Shown one piece after another: positions 32,681-43,029 of a stretch of DNA of 64,000 bases (positions are counted from its first letter, which is position 1; each line of letters opens with the position of its first letter). Source of the stretch: Dipteris shenzhenensis. Its lineage: Eukaryota > Polypodiophyta > Polypodiopsida > Gleicheniales. Location: assembly GCA_047967505.1 (NCBI GenBank), contig CM106540.1; one strand, given 5' to 3'. The position numbers and the translations under genes are program-made. The notes beneath the pieces were generated by a model. It did no database searches, was not told the DNA's origin, and saw nothing but the letters and a program-made list of their open reading frames with translations.

Positions 32681-34656
32681 TGAGTTTAGTTCAATGGCTC
32701 AGAAGCTTAAGGTTCAATAGAGGTGGTCAGGCACTCGATCAATAAACAAGAGTGCAAGCTATAGTGAAACAATTGTGCATGCATACATAGTCTATTATTG
32801 TGCATGAGCGCAAGTAGAGCATGTCTACTTGTATAAATTTTACAGGTCACAATGCCCAAGAATATACATGAGAAATCAATCTAGGATGTATTTTCTTGAT
32901 TTCTCGCATTCATTTGTAAGTTGCACACAATTATCCCACACATGGAAATCTTTCATACGCTTTTGCATCTATTTGATAGCATGAACAAGTATTTACGTTA
33001 ACGTCTATTCCTCCCCATGAGTGCATGAGGTTCTACCACATATGAGTAGCTTGAATGAGTTAGGTTTGCACTCATGCTGAGAGAACATGAGGACAATTCC
33101 ATCAATATTTCTCCCCACCCTCAGGACCATGATGTGGCCACAAGCTCCCAGGTAGAGCGCTCAAGTTCAAATTGAGTGTTGATCCTTGTGCAATGAGCAA
33201 CCTCACATTAACTGAGCTCTAGCTCTATGGGAACCAAACAACAAGCACCCTTGTAGAGCCTACAATTTAGTGCTTCCAAAAGATCCCCCTAGAACACATC
33301 ATCTCCAACTCTAAGCAAGTGAAATCTGAGTCAACAAAACTTGACTCCCCAAGGATGGAGTTCCTCAAGAAGTAAGCACAACTGACCAGATGCCAAGCCA
33401 CTTCCCTTAGCCTTGGATGTGCTCTTACATGAAGAATTGCCCCTCTCTAAGCTAAGGCACGATTCCTACATTTTAGACACCCAAGTTTTGTGGCCCCCAC
33501 CAACCAAATTGCATCCCAAATAGAAGGGTTGGATGGCTAATGTGGGTATGGTATTGGGTTGGGAACGTAATATAGACATGGTAGATTAGGGGGTTTCTTG
33601 ATTTGTCCTTTCTTCCACTATCACCCTTTGCTCATTCATCAATGTGCATCCCTAAAGTGAGCTGGGAGAGAGGGGATTACAACATGTTATGTATCCCCAC
33701 AGACATTGGATTATATTAGGACAATCTCTAGGGACATATCTTACCTTCCTTAGCACTCCACAAGGGCATCTAGAGGTGCATGTAGCTAGGAGAGGTCTTG
33801 CTCATATGGGACTTCAATGCCAAGACCAACGACATGTGTGTGTGTGTGTAAAAATAGCAAGAGAGTATGTCCCCCTATACATTGATACATACATTTAAGT
33901 ATTTGCATGTGGCATTTTAGTTTAGTTCATTTCTTCTTATTTCTTGTCATAAATCTATAGAATCTTCCACTATACAAGATTGTAAGACTGGATACATGGC
34001 TTAAGTGTACTAAATGTATGAGAATGCTTGAGGGGTAGATTTATATTTAAAGCCTCTATTGACTGGCAAGTTCTTTGCATTGTGATAACTTTCTAAATTT
34101 CTAAATGTATAGAAGTAGATGATGAAATTAAAGTTAGATTTTCACACACACACACACACACACAACTAAATATGTGACTTACTGCATGTTCACTACTTTA
34201 GCTCTATTCATTAATTTAGTTGAATTTTTACCTACTTTTCGCGATCATAAACTGCGACTAAAGAAATACTTAAAATATCTAACAAGACACCTTCTACCAG
34301 GCCATTATAGAAAATTTCATTCTTTAATTTTGTGTCATTTTAATCATTTGATTCTTCTTGCTAAGAATCTACTTGTTGCTTATGTTTACCTATGTATGTA
34401 ATGTCCTTCTATGTCCTTGTTGAAGATAGAAGCATGAAGAGATATATCCCTATTATATGACTTGATGAATAGTGCTAGTGATGGGCTTACCATAGGCTTA
34501 AGTTAGCCAAATGTATGTTGGATATTAGGCCACAAGTCTTCTTGATTGCAAAAGTCTTCTTTTGGTGCTTAATTTATAGATCTAGCCAAATTTTTAAATT
34601 GTATATATAATATGTTGGCGAAAGTTTCCAAATATATTTATTTATTATATAAAACT
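32681..34656. other. Sequence without recognised genes
   Basis: It lies between the CACTA transposase and the complete Copia element. A (CA)n run lies at about 34142-34164. No coding motif was recognised. Confidence 0.35.
34652..34656. repeat. Target-site duplication, left copy
   Basis: AAACT directly precedes the 5' LTR and is repeated at 40228-40232 directly after the 3' LTR. Five bases is the usual Copia length. Confidence 0.95.
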
Positions 34657-35008
34657 TGTTGAGATATCGAGCTCCACTCGCGATGTGCCAGGGTGACCGT
34701 TGTGTATTTATGTCACCGACTTGTTAGCTAGAGATGCGGTTGGTACACCGCCCACGAATAATAGCTGGATGACAGCTATCCTTATCTACACTAGTTCGTG
34801 GCTCAGTTAGTATGCCACCTTAGTTAGTTGAGTTTGGTTTGAGACCCACATATAGGCTTCTTCTATTTCTTTGTACTTGAGTTCTTTTGGCTTTCACAAC
34901 TAAGAAGAGGAAAACTGTTTTCAGCCTCCACCTTTGTGTGTATTCCCCCATTGTGCTTGTGAGAAAGCCTCAAGTGAGACTCCTTCCCTCTCTCCCACTA
35001 TCTTCACA
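34657..35008 (+). repeat. 5' LTR of the complete Copia element (352 bp)
   Basis: It starts TGTTGAGATATCGAGCTCC and ends CACTATCTTCACA. Differences from the 3' LTR are at four sites (GCTAGAG/GCTGGAG, CACCGCC/CACTGCC, GCTGGAT/GCTAGAT, TCAGCCT/TCAACCT). The promoter should lie here; no unambiguous TATA box was chosen. Confidence 0.97.
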
Positions 35009-35021
35009 TGGTATCAGAGCC
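35009..35021 (+). other. Primer-binding site
   Basis: TGGTATCAGAGCC, complementary to the 3' end of initiator tRNA-Met, directly abuts the 5' LTR. Confidence 0.95.
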
Positions 35022-35551
35022 TTGTTCGTGGTAAGGAGCTCAAGAAAGCAAGCCAAGTTTGTGGTGTCCTGGTAAGAGGACTAGTGTTGCTTTCCTATTT
35101 CGAGTTTGGGAGCAAATCTCTGCAGGTAGCATAGCCAGAAGTGCAAGAGTGCACTGTCTCAGATTGAGATGCCCTTCGCGGTGTGGCGAGAGCACAGTAT
35201 ATGCTGCGGGGCAGGGCAAAGCCCTGGGTGACTTTATTTTTCTGATTCGAGGCCATTTCGGGGCCCATATTGGAGGCGGAAGTTCTCTGCAGGCACTCAG
35301 AAAAAGGCCCTGTTTTTGCTGTGCGACCACTGTTCTGTGGGTCGGTGAAAAGTTGCCGCAGAAATTGCATCGTATGCCTGTGTGCAGAGGTATTGGGAGT
35401 TGCAGATTCATGCTTGTTGCCTGTTGATGCAAAATCGTCACTAGGAAGTGACTGTGTGGTGAAATACCACTTTCGTCAGTTTTGCAGATCTGCCCGTGTG
35501 AGGCAAAAACTGTGTTCTTTGCAGTGACAGAATATTTTGCAGTGTTCTGTA

Positions 35552-36457
35552 ATGGCATCTAATTCTCTTTTGCAGATTGCCACTGAAAAGCTTGACAAGA
35601 ACAACTTCCAGGCATGGAAGTTCAGAATGACGAATTTCTTGATGGGAAAAGGCTATTGGGAGTTCATTACAGGAAATGAAGAAGAACCTGTTCTTCCTAA
35701 TGTTCCTAGTCAACAGGAAATGCAGGCATTTAAAGGATGGCATGAGAGAGCCAGGAAAGTTATGTACTGGCTGTCTATCAGTATTTCAGACTCCATGATT
35801 GTGCATATTCAGGATGCAAGTACGCCAAAGGAGGCATGGGATACTTTGGCAAAAATGTACAGCACAAATACGCAAGCCAGGAAAATGCAACTCAAATAGG
35901 AGTTGCACAATGTGCAGAGAGAAAACATGAGCATCAATGACTACCACATGAAGGTGAAGAAAATTGCAGATGCACTTGCTTCCATTGGGTCGCCAGTGGA
36001 TGATGACGATTTGGTTTCTGTGACCTTGAATGGTCTAGGAAAGGATTATGCACAGTTCCGGACATCCATTGCCGTCCGTTAAAAATTTCCTGATTTTGAG
36101 GAGTTGATTGCTCTTCTAATTTCTGAAGAGCAGAGAAATGGGGGTGCATCTTCTTCAGCAGGAACTTCAAAAGAAACTGTCTTCTACTCAAATGCTGGCA
36201 GAGGTAGAGGCAGAGGTAGAGGAGGCCGATCTGCAGGCCATGGTAGAAATCAAAATATGCAGCAAACGCAAGAAAACCAGTCCTATGCAGGAGGACGTGG
36301 TAACTCTAGAGGCAGGGGGAGCCAAAGAGGCCGTGGTGGATGGCAGAGAGGCCAAAATGCAAACAGCAATGTTGAATGCTACTATTGTGGCAAAATGGGT
36401 CATATGGCTAAGGACTGCTACAAAAAGCATAATGACATTATGAATGGAAAATTGTAG
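35552..36457 (+). pseudogene. Copia gag with three in-frame stops
   Basis: The gag start at ATG 35552 gives MASNSLLQIATEKLDKNNF, with the conserved W of FQAWKFRM. UBN2 gag sequence follows, then an Arg/Gly-rich stretch (about 36200-36360) and an intact zinc knuckle CYYCGKMGHMAKDC at 36378-36419. In-frame stops are TAG 35897-35899, TAA 36080-36082 and TAG 36455-36457. Each sits where family sequence has a Gln, so each is explained by one C-to-T change. There is no indel in this part. Confidence 0.95.
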
Positions 36458-38337
36458 CAAGGCAATTATGCATCCTCTAGTAGACAGGGTGATGACAGAA
36501 ATGAGCATTTGTTTATGGTGCAGCATATGACAAATTCTGTGACAAGTGCAGAAGAAAGCAATGATGTGTGGTATGTTGACTCAGGTGCATCAAACCACAT
36601 GACAGGTAATGCTGAATGGATGCAGGATGCAAGGAAAATGGAAAAACCAGGATTTGTGGAGACTGGTGATGATACTGCACATCCTATTGTGCAGATTGGC
36701 GAAATTCGTTTGTCTATGCAGGATGGGAAAAAGAAATATTTATCTGATGTATTTCATGTCCCGAACATCACCAAGAACTTGGTTTCTGTTGGTCAGATGG
36801 TTGAGCAGGGCTTGCAGGTCAGATTTAATCCTCATGGATGCTTTGTTGAGGATATGAAAAATAATGGTCACTTGATAGCAAAAGGAAAGAAGAAGGGCAG
36901 GATGTTTACGTTGGATGCGGACATGCCTGAATTGAGTGCAGCAATGTTTGCACATGGGACCGGTGTAGTTGCAGATATTGATATCTGGCACAAACGCATT
37001 GGTCATGTTAATATACAGTGACTTAAATCAATGCAAGCCCAAAATATTGTTGCAGGATTGCCTAAATTCAAGGTTGCAGAAATGCATAAGGTTTGTGAAG
37101 CCTGTCAATTTGGGAAATAGGCAAGGAAACCTTTTCCTAGGCATGTTCAAGAGAGTAAAAAGCCATTGGAATTAATCCACTCTGATGTGTGGACTACTAA
37201 AGCTGCATCTATTGGAGGCTGTCACTATTTTGTCACATTTATTGATGACTTCAGCAAAAAACTTTGGGTGTATTTTATGAAAAAGAAAAGTGAAGTGTTT
37301 GGGCACTTCAAAGCTTTCAAAGCTATGGTTGAAAAAGAAACAGGCCTGCAAATAAAATGCCTAAGGTCAGATGGAGGGGGAGAGTACCTCTCAAATGAGT
37401 TTGCAAAGTTCTTGCAGGAGCATGGTATAAAGCAGCAATATTCATGCAGTCATACCCCACAGCAAAATGGAATTGCAGAAAGGAAAAACACGCATATTGG
37501 AGAGGTATCTCGGGCTATGCTAAATGAAAAAGATCTACCAGATTATTATTGGGCTGAAGCAGTTGCTACAGTAGTTTATATAATGAACAGGACTCCCACT
37601 GCAGCAATACATGGCATGATGCCAGAGGAGATGTATACTGGTAGGAAACCAGATATTTCTCATTTGAAAATTTTTGGTTGCATTGCCTATGTCCATGTGC
37701 CAGATGAGTTGAGGTCCAAGTTGGATCCAAAAGCTGAGAAGTGCGTCTTTATTGGTTATTCTCTGCAGTAGAAAGGGTATAGATGCTATAACCCTTCTTC
37801 TCGTAAGTTTACAGTGAGCAGAGATGTTGTTTTTTATGAGATGAGCAGCTAGTATAAACCAGTAAATGTGATGATTGATTTAGATGCACAAAATGGTAAT
37901 GCTGCACAGAATTCACAGCAGCAATCACAAAATATTAATGGACCTGGAGTGTCGTCTAGCAGTGGTTCACATACTTTGCCATGGACAGGCAGATTGAGAT
38001 CAGGAGAATCTCCTCAAAGCAATGCAGAGAGTGGTATGCAGGTATCACAAAAAGGAAAAGAGAAGGTAGATCAGCCCATGTTTGATGTGAATGCAGGTCA
38101 CTCTTATGTGGATGGTGAATCCAATGGCTCAGAACAGAGCATTGATGATGAGTTGGGTATTCCTTCTATTGTTACACCTGGAGCAAGGAAGACCAGGGAT
38201 GTTTTGGGAGCACCTGGAAGTGAGCCTATTTTGTGCAAGTCTACCAGGGTTAGGTATCCTGTGGATAGGCTGAAATATGATGGATTTACAGCCATTCACT
38301 ATGCCTATATGGTCAAAGTGATACAGGAACCAGACCC
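36458..38337 (+). pseudogene. Copia protease and integrase with four in-frame stops
   Basis: In the same frame as gag come the protease WYVDSGASNHMTG, the region before integrase (IWHKRIGHVN, with VCEACQFGK), and the integrase core with FIDDFSKKLWVYF, LRSDGGGEYLS and TPQQNGIAERKN, which supply the catalytic Asp, Asp and Glu. The C-terminal integrase part has KIFGCIAYVHVP. In-frame stops are TGA 37019-37021, TAG 37118-37120, TAG 37769-37771 and TAG 37850-37852. They fit CGA-to-TGA, CAG-to-TAG twice and TGG-to-TAG. A variable Gln/Ser-rich linker leads to the frameshift near 38337. Confidence 0.95.
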
Positions 38338-39915
38338 ACTTCTTTTGAGCAAGCCGTGGGAAATGAAAAATGGGAGAAAGCCATGGATGAAGAAATGGAT
38401 GCCTTGGATGCTAATGCTATATGGGAATTGGTGCCTTTGCCTAAAGGCAAGAATACAATTGGCTGTAAGTGGGTTTATAAGATCAAGCACAATGCAGATG
38501 GTTCTGTGAATAGATACAAGGCAAGATTAGTTGTCAAGGGGTATGCACAGACATATGGCATTGATTATGAAGAAACTTTCAGCCCGGTTGCAAGGATGGC
38601 AACCGTAAGAGCAGCCATTGCTATGGCTGCATCAAAGGGATGGTCTTTACATCAGATGGATGTAAAGAATGCCTTCTTGCATGGTGATTTGCAAGAAGAG
38701 GTCTTTATGGAGCAGCCAGCAGGTTATGTTCATGCTATTCATCCTGAGTTTGTTTGTAGGTTGAAGAAAGCCTTGTATGGCTTGAAGCAAGCACCTAGAG
38801 CATGGTCTGACAAGATAGGACAGTATCTTGTCACTATTGGCTTTCAGATTTCCAAGGCAGATTTCTCACTCTATGTGAGAAAAACAGAGAAAGGGATTAT
38901 GCTACTGGTCATTTATGTTGATGATTTGATCATCACAGGTGATAGTGATGAAGATATCCTTCATGTGAAAATGCTATTGAGGCAGAAGTTTGAGATGAAG
39001 GATTTGGGAGAGCTGCGTTATTTCTTGGGCATTGAGGTGATTAGATCACCAAGTGGGATACAGCTCTTGCAGAGGCAGTATGGATTGGACATGCTATCCA
39101 AATATGGGATGACAGGTTGTAAGCCTATTTCAGTTCCTTTGGAGCAGAATGTGAAGCTGAGCACAGATGCAGGTGAGCTTTTGGAAGACCCTACTATGTA
39201 CAGATGCATAGTAGGAAGTTTGATTTTCATGACTATTACCAGGCCAAATTTAAGCTATGCTGTTGGGTTGGTAAGTCAGTTTATGCAGGCTCCAAGGAAA
39301 CCGCATTTGGATGCGGCTAGACGCATACTCAGGTATGTGAAGTCCACATTGCAGTATGGACTATTTTATGAGGCTGGCGTTCAGATACAGTTGCATGGAT
39401 ACACTGATGCTGATTGGGCTGGTAGTAGTTCTGATAGACGATCTACCAGTGGATATGTGTTCTCTTTTGGGAGCGCTGCAGTCACTTGGAGCAGCAAGAA
39501 ACAGCCTACAGTTGCCTTGTCGAGCACAGAGGCTGAGTACAGGGGTGCAGCAATGGCTGCATGTGAGGTAGCTTGGTTGCATAAGCTACTCTATGATATG
39601 CATCAGTCTACAGATGGGCCAGTTGTCATTTATTGTGACAACATGAGCAGCATACACTTGGCAAAGAACCCAGTCTTTCATGCTAGAACAAAGCACATTG
39701 AGGTGCATTATCACTATGTGCGGGAGAAGGTTTTACTAGGTCTTATTGATCTAGTTTATGTCAGCACAGAGGATCAGGTAGTTGACATATTCACGAAAGC
39801 ATTGGGTGCAGAGAAGCTGCGCAAGTTCAGAGACCTGCTTGGTGTGCAGGAATTGGGATTGAGCTCGAGGGGGAGTGTTGAGATATCGAGCTCCACTCGC
39901 GATGTGCCAGGGTGA
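38338..39915 (+). CDS. Copia reverse transcriptase and RNase H, open frame
   Basis: After a one-base loss near 38337, the frame is open to TGA 39913-39915. It starts at TSFEQAVGNEKW and contains IGCKWVYKIKHNADG, YGIDYEETFSPVARM, LYGLKQAPRAW and IYVDDLIITGD, the YVDD active site at 38914-38925. RNase H follows with YTDADWAGSS, ALSSTEAEYRG and YCDNMSSIHLAKN, giving the expected Asp, Glu and Asp. The frame reads about 12 codons into the 3' LTR. The domain itself looks intact, but no ATG or upstream frame joins to it, so it could be expressed only by frameshifting or not at all. Confidence 0.93.
   Translation, partial: TSFEQAVGNEKWEKAMDEEMDALDANAIWELVPLPKGKNTIGCKWVYKIKHNADGSVNRYKARLVVKGYAQTYGIDYEETFSPVARMATVRAAIAMAASKGWSLHQMDVKNAFLHGDLQEEVFMEQPAGYVHAIHPEFVCRLKKALYGLKQAPRAWSDKIGQYLVTIGFQISKADFSLYVRKTEKGIMLLVIYVDDLIITGDSDEDILHVKMLLRQKFEMKDLGELRYFLGIEVIRSPSGIQLLQRQYGLDMLSKYGMTGCKPISVPLEQNVKLSTDAGELLEDPTMYRCIVGSLIFMTITRPNLSYAVGLVSQFMQAPRKPHLDAARRILRYVKSTLQYGLFYEAGVQIQLHGYTDADWAGSSSDRRSTSGYVFSFGSAAVTWSSKKQPTVALSSTEAEYRGAAMAACEVAWLHKLLYDMHQSTDGPVVIYCDNMSSIHLAKNPVFHARTKHIEVHYHYVREKVLLGLIDLVYVSTEDQVVDIFTKALGAEKLRKFRDLLGVQELGLSSRGSVEISSSTRDVPG
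39861..39875 (+). other. Polypurine tract
   Basis: GAGCTCGAGGGGGAG lies immediately before the 3' LTR and is the expected plus-strand primer of reverse transcription. Confidence 0.85.
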
Positions 39916-40227
39916 CCGTTGTGTATTTATGTCACCGACTTGTTAGCTGGAGATGCGGTTGGTACACTGCCCACGAATAATAGCTAGATGACAGCTATCC
40001 TTATCTACACTAGTTCGTGGCTCAGTTAGTATGCCACCTTAGTTAGTTGAGTTTGGTTTGAGACCCACATATAGGCTTCTTCTATTTCTTTGTACTTGAG
40101 TTCTTTTGGCTTTCACAACTAAGAAGAGGAAAACTGTTTTCAACCTCCACCTTTGTGTGTATTCCCCCATTGTGCTTGTGAGAAAGCCTCAAGTGAGACT
40201 CCTTCCCTCTCTCCCACTATCTTCACA
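39876..40227 (+). repeat. 3' LTR of the complete Copia element (352 bp)
   Basis: Same length and ends as the 5' LTR, with four transition differences (1.1 percent). Confidence 0.97.
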
Positions 40228-40232
40228 AAACT
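40228..40232. repeat. Target-site duplication, right copy
   Basis: AAACT directly follows the 3' LTR and matches 34652-34656. Confidence 0.95.
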
Positions 40233-40959
40233 TTGGCGAATTTTCATGGACTTTATTTATAATTTCATAATCTTAAAGGCTAAACCTAGCTCTTTTTTTA
40301 ATTTTAGTTTCAAATTGTGGTGAATATACTAAGCTTTTATTTTTATAAAAGCATATAAACTTTCACAAGCCATATAAAACTTTCGCTTATTAATGAAACT
40401 AACGTGAAAAAATCATCCCTGAATGCAAGTTAAAGTATTAGCCTACTTTGATGATTCTTTGATCCACTTTACATCCATGGAGGAGCATTCGGTTTTACAT
40501 CCATGGAGGAGCATCAAATATCTGGGGTTTATCATCTCAGCCAATGACTGTTCATCCAGTTCTTGGAAATGTCTAAGCACTCACTAAATATCTAGCTCCT
40601 CAATCTGCAAGTCCATCGATTCTTGGGCGTGACTGGATTCAGCTCGAGGTTTATTCCTTGTCTTGCTAGTTTGGCTACTCAAGTAAGAAAGCTTCTTCAA
40701 AATTATCATGTTCTTTTTGTGTGGTCAGAAGAGTGCTAAAAATCATTTGATTCCATTCATGCAATATTATCTCAGAAGATGCACTTCTATGGCATTCAAG
40801 CTTCTCTAAATCTTTTATTATACGAACTGATGCATCCCAACAAGGCATGGGCACCGTTCTTCAACATGATGATGATGATGATGGCTTTTTGCATCCTATT
40901 TCATACGTACACAAGTATTTGTCTTAGCAACAAGCTAATTATTTAGCTACAGGCCTAGA

Positions 40960-41478
40960 ATGTCTTACTGTTGTATGTGCAGCATCCAAGTTTCATCCAT
41001 ATGTACATGGCTCAATGTTCAAGATTTACACATACCATTCCATGTTGACGAGTTTTTTTCCAAGAAACAATTACAAGGCCTATTGGCTTGTTGGGTCCTA
41101 TTATTGCAAGATTATTCATTCAATGTCACATACCAACAACCAGAGTGTCAAAACAAAGTCACGGATGCTTTGTCTCGTAGTTTTTCTCGATTGTCTCAAG
41201 TCATTCTTGATTGTCCTTTCCCTCTAGTCACCCATCTACTAATCCCAAGTCCTCATCCTTCTTTATTAATTCTACCTGAGCTTATGTCCTTTCAAGCTAC
41301 TAATCCAAAAATCCAAAAAATATTTTTTACCTTACAATCAATTAAGCCAACCCCTTTCTTCCACACCTATGATGGCCTTCTTTATTTTCATTATCCTCAG
41401 TTCCATCTCCGAGTATATATTCCCAAGGTTCGGTCCTTCTACAATCCTGCCATGATCACCATTTTAGCGGTCATCTAG
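40960..41478 (+). pseudogene. Gypsy RNase H and connection relic
   Basis: This frame is open for about 170 codons. It includes the RNase H end LLQDYSFNVTYQQPECQNK and VTDALSR, followed by a less conserved connection towards the integrase zinc-binding region. Confidence 0.8.
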
Positions 41479-41639
41479 GTCTCATTAAGGTCCTCATAGC
41501 TTCAAGCCAAATTCTTTTAGTTCACAATTAATATGTTCCTTCCCTGTTTGTCAATTTCATAAGGCACCTACTCAAAAAACCCACTAGCAATATATGCAAT
41601 CAATTTCAGGCAGTGAACCTTTCCAATTGATCGCCTATG

Positions 41640-41990
41640 ATGTATTTTCCTACCTCTGACGCTGGTAATTCCTATCTTATTGTGGCAATCAATTATATAA
41701 CCTGATGGACCATCGCCAAGCCTCTCAAATCAATCAAGGCATCAGAAATCATTGAGTTTTTTATCCAAGAAATTATTCTGCCCCATGGATGCCCTAAATA
41801 TTTGTTGTTGGATCAAGGTACCAATTTTAAATCTGAAGCTCTTAGGATCATCTCCAATTGGTTAAATATTCAACAACAATTTGCAGCAAGTCCTACTCAT
41901 CTTGATTCCAATGGCTTGATTGAATGTTTGAACCACACCATTAAATTGATGCTAGCAATGTACATCGGCCCTCAACACCTCATTTCCTAG
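41640..41990 (+). pseudogene. Gypsy integrase core relic
   Basis: The segment holds ITKWTIAKPLKS-like sequence interrupted by a stop, then a 62-codon open frame 41802-41990 with LLDQGTNFKSEAL and LIECLNHTIKLMLAMY. The Asp of LDQGTNF and the Glu of LIECLN occupy catalytic positions; the first Asp falls in a degraded part. Confidence 0.82.
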
Positions 41991-42302
41991 CCAAAACATG
42001 ACTCATTGAGGTTGCACATATCAAGAATCAAGATGCTCTTTGATGGGAAAATTTTCTCAAAGCTGCCCTAACATGAGCCTAACATTCATTCGCCATAACT
42101 CAGTTGCCAACTTGAAGAAAGCACATAACTGGCAGAAGAAATAGTATGATTTTCGCCATGTGCAGATCCACTTTCAACAAGGTGATTTTGTAATGGTCAA
42201 CTAACTAATCAAGAAAAAAGGCTTGGCAACCACTCAGTGGATTGGCCTGTACCAAATAGTAAGGAGAATCGATTCTACAAACTATGCATTGTAGCGATGT
42301 GT

Positions 42303-43029
42303 GTGTTAGATATCAATGCTCCACTCTCGTGTAACTACGTGGGAACCAGCTAACTCTACTTGTAAGCCCCCCATATGAGGAGAAGGCATTTGAGTAGCTC
42401 GGTTATCTAGTAGGTCCTGGTTTACACCAGATGGGGGCCATGTGTGGCGTGATGGCTAGACGGAGTTAGCACACTGCCAACTAGGCTACATGCAAGTGCG
42501 AGAAGGCATCCCATGACTGACCGCACTGAGAGTAGACAGAGCTTTTCCCACGGCAGCCCACTCTCGGGTTGCAGGGCCCGTTTGGAGGCCCAGATGATCT
42601 CAGATGGCTGTGGGCCGAACGGTTAACGTAGGTTAGTTACTCTATTTTACGCCACGGTTCTATCGTGTGGTCGGTGGCCTATTTCAAGATCGACCCCCAG
42701 TCGACTGTTTTGGGTGGACTGGGTCGATCACCAAATTGGGTCTAACCGCCGACTACGACTAGTGGCTATATAAGAGCAAGTCCATGAAGCCCATTTCATC
42801 ATCACTGGCTACAGCAACCCTAATTCCTTAGCATCCAGCCTCCGTCCTCTACTGTTTCCAGCTTGCCATCGAAGCTTCTTTCACAGGAGTGCACGGTTGG
42901 GAGGCAGCACCATCTATTGTATCGGTTCTATAGTAATCAAATTTTTGATTCTCCATACTATGTGGTTTTCTCTCTTGTTTACGAGATCCTATTATCTGTT
43001 GAGCACAGACGTTGTATTATTTTCTTACA
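42303..43029 (+). repeat. LTR candidate of the Gypsy relic
   Basis: It starts TGTTAGATATCAATGC just after the integrase relic and, by my estimate, ends TTATTTTCTTACA, giving TG...CA termini. It has a good TATA box at 42767-42773 followed by pyrimidine-rich sequence. The start resembles that of the Copia LTR at 34657. No second copy is in the window, so the right boundary is uncertain. Confidence 0.5.
42767..42773 (+). promoter_or_regulatory. TATA box in the LTR candidate
   Basis: TATATAA in the context GGCTATATAAGAGC is a near-ideal plant TATA box. Its position about 465 bp into the LTR candidate would place transcription start near 42800. Confidence 0.55.

Larger units (their letters stand above)
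34657..40227 (+). mobile_element. Complete Ty1/Copia retrotransposon, 5571 bp
   Basis: All structural parts are present: 5' LTR 34657-35008, PBS 35009-35021, gag-pol frame 35552-39915, polypurine tract 39861-39875, 3' LTR 39876-40227, and a 5-bp target duplication AAACT on each side (34652-34656 and 40228-40232). The LTRs are both 352 bp and differ at four positions, all transitions. The domain order (gag, zinc knuckle, protease, integrase, reverse transcriptase, RNase H) defines Ty1/Copia. The reading frame has seven stop codons and one frameshift, so this copy should be non-autonomous despite its recent insertion. A truncated relative lies at 49946-51845. Confidence 0.97.
40500..42302 (+). 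mobile_element. Ty3/Gypsy retrotransposon relic (reverse transcriptase end, RNase H, integrase)
   Basis: In shifting + frames are FLGVTGFSSRFIPCLASLAT and VWSEE near 40620-40740 (end of reverse transcriptase), FIIRTDASQQGMGTVL near 40815-40860 and LLQDYSFNVTYQQPECQNK with DALSR near 41100-41180 (RNase H). The integrase follows with LLLDQGTNFKSEALRII and SNGLIECLNHTIKLML near 41800-41960. FRHVQIHFQQGDFVMVN near 42140-42200 is the usual sequence after the integrase core. RNase H followed by integrase is the Gypsy order. Frameshifts and stops are frequent. Gag, protease and most of the reverse transcriptase are absent. Confidence 0.88.

Noticed and set aside
32755-32766. CTATAGTG as the other end of the CACTA element
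   Set aside because: It lies only about 80 bp from the transposase fragment, shares only CACTATA with the left candidate, and the flanking three bases do not match.
35040-35558. 172-codon antisense frame in the Copia leader
   Set aside because: It lies opposite the untranslated leader of a well-defined element and has no recognisable domain.
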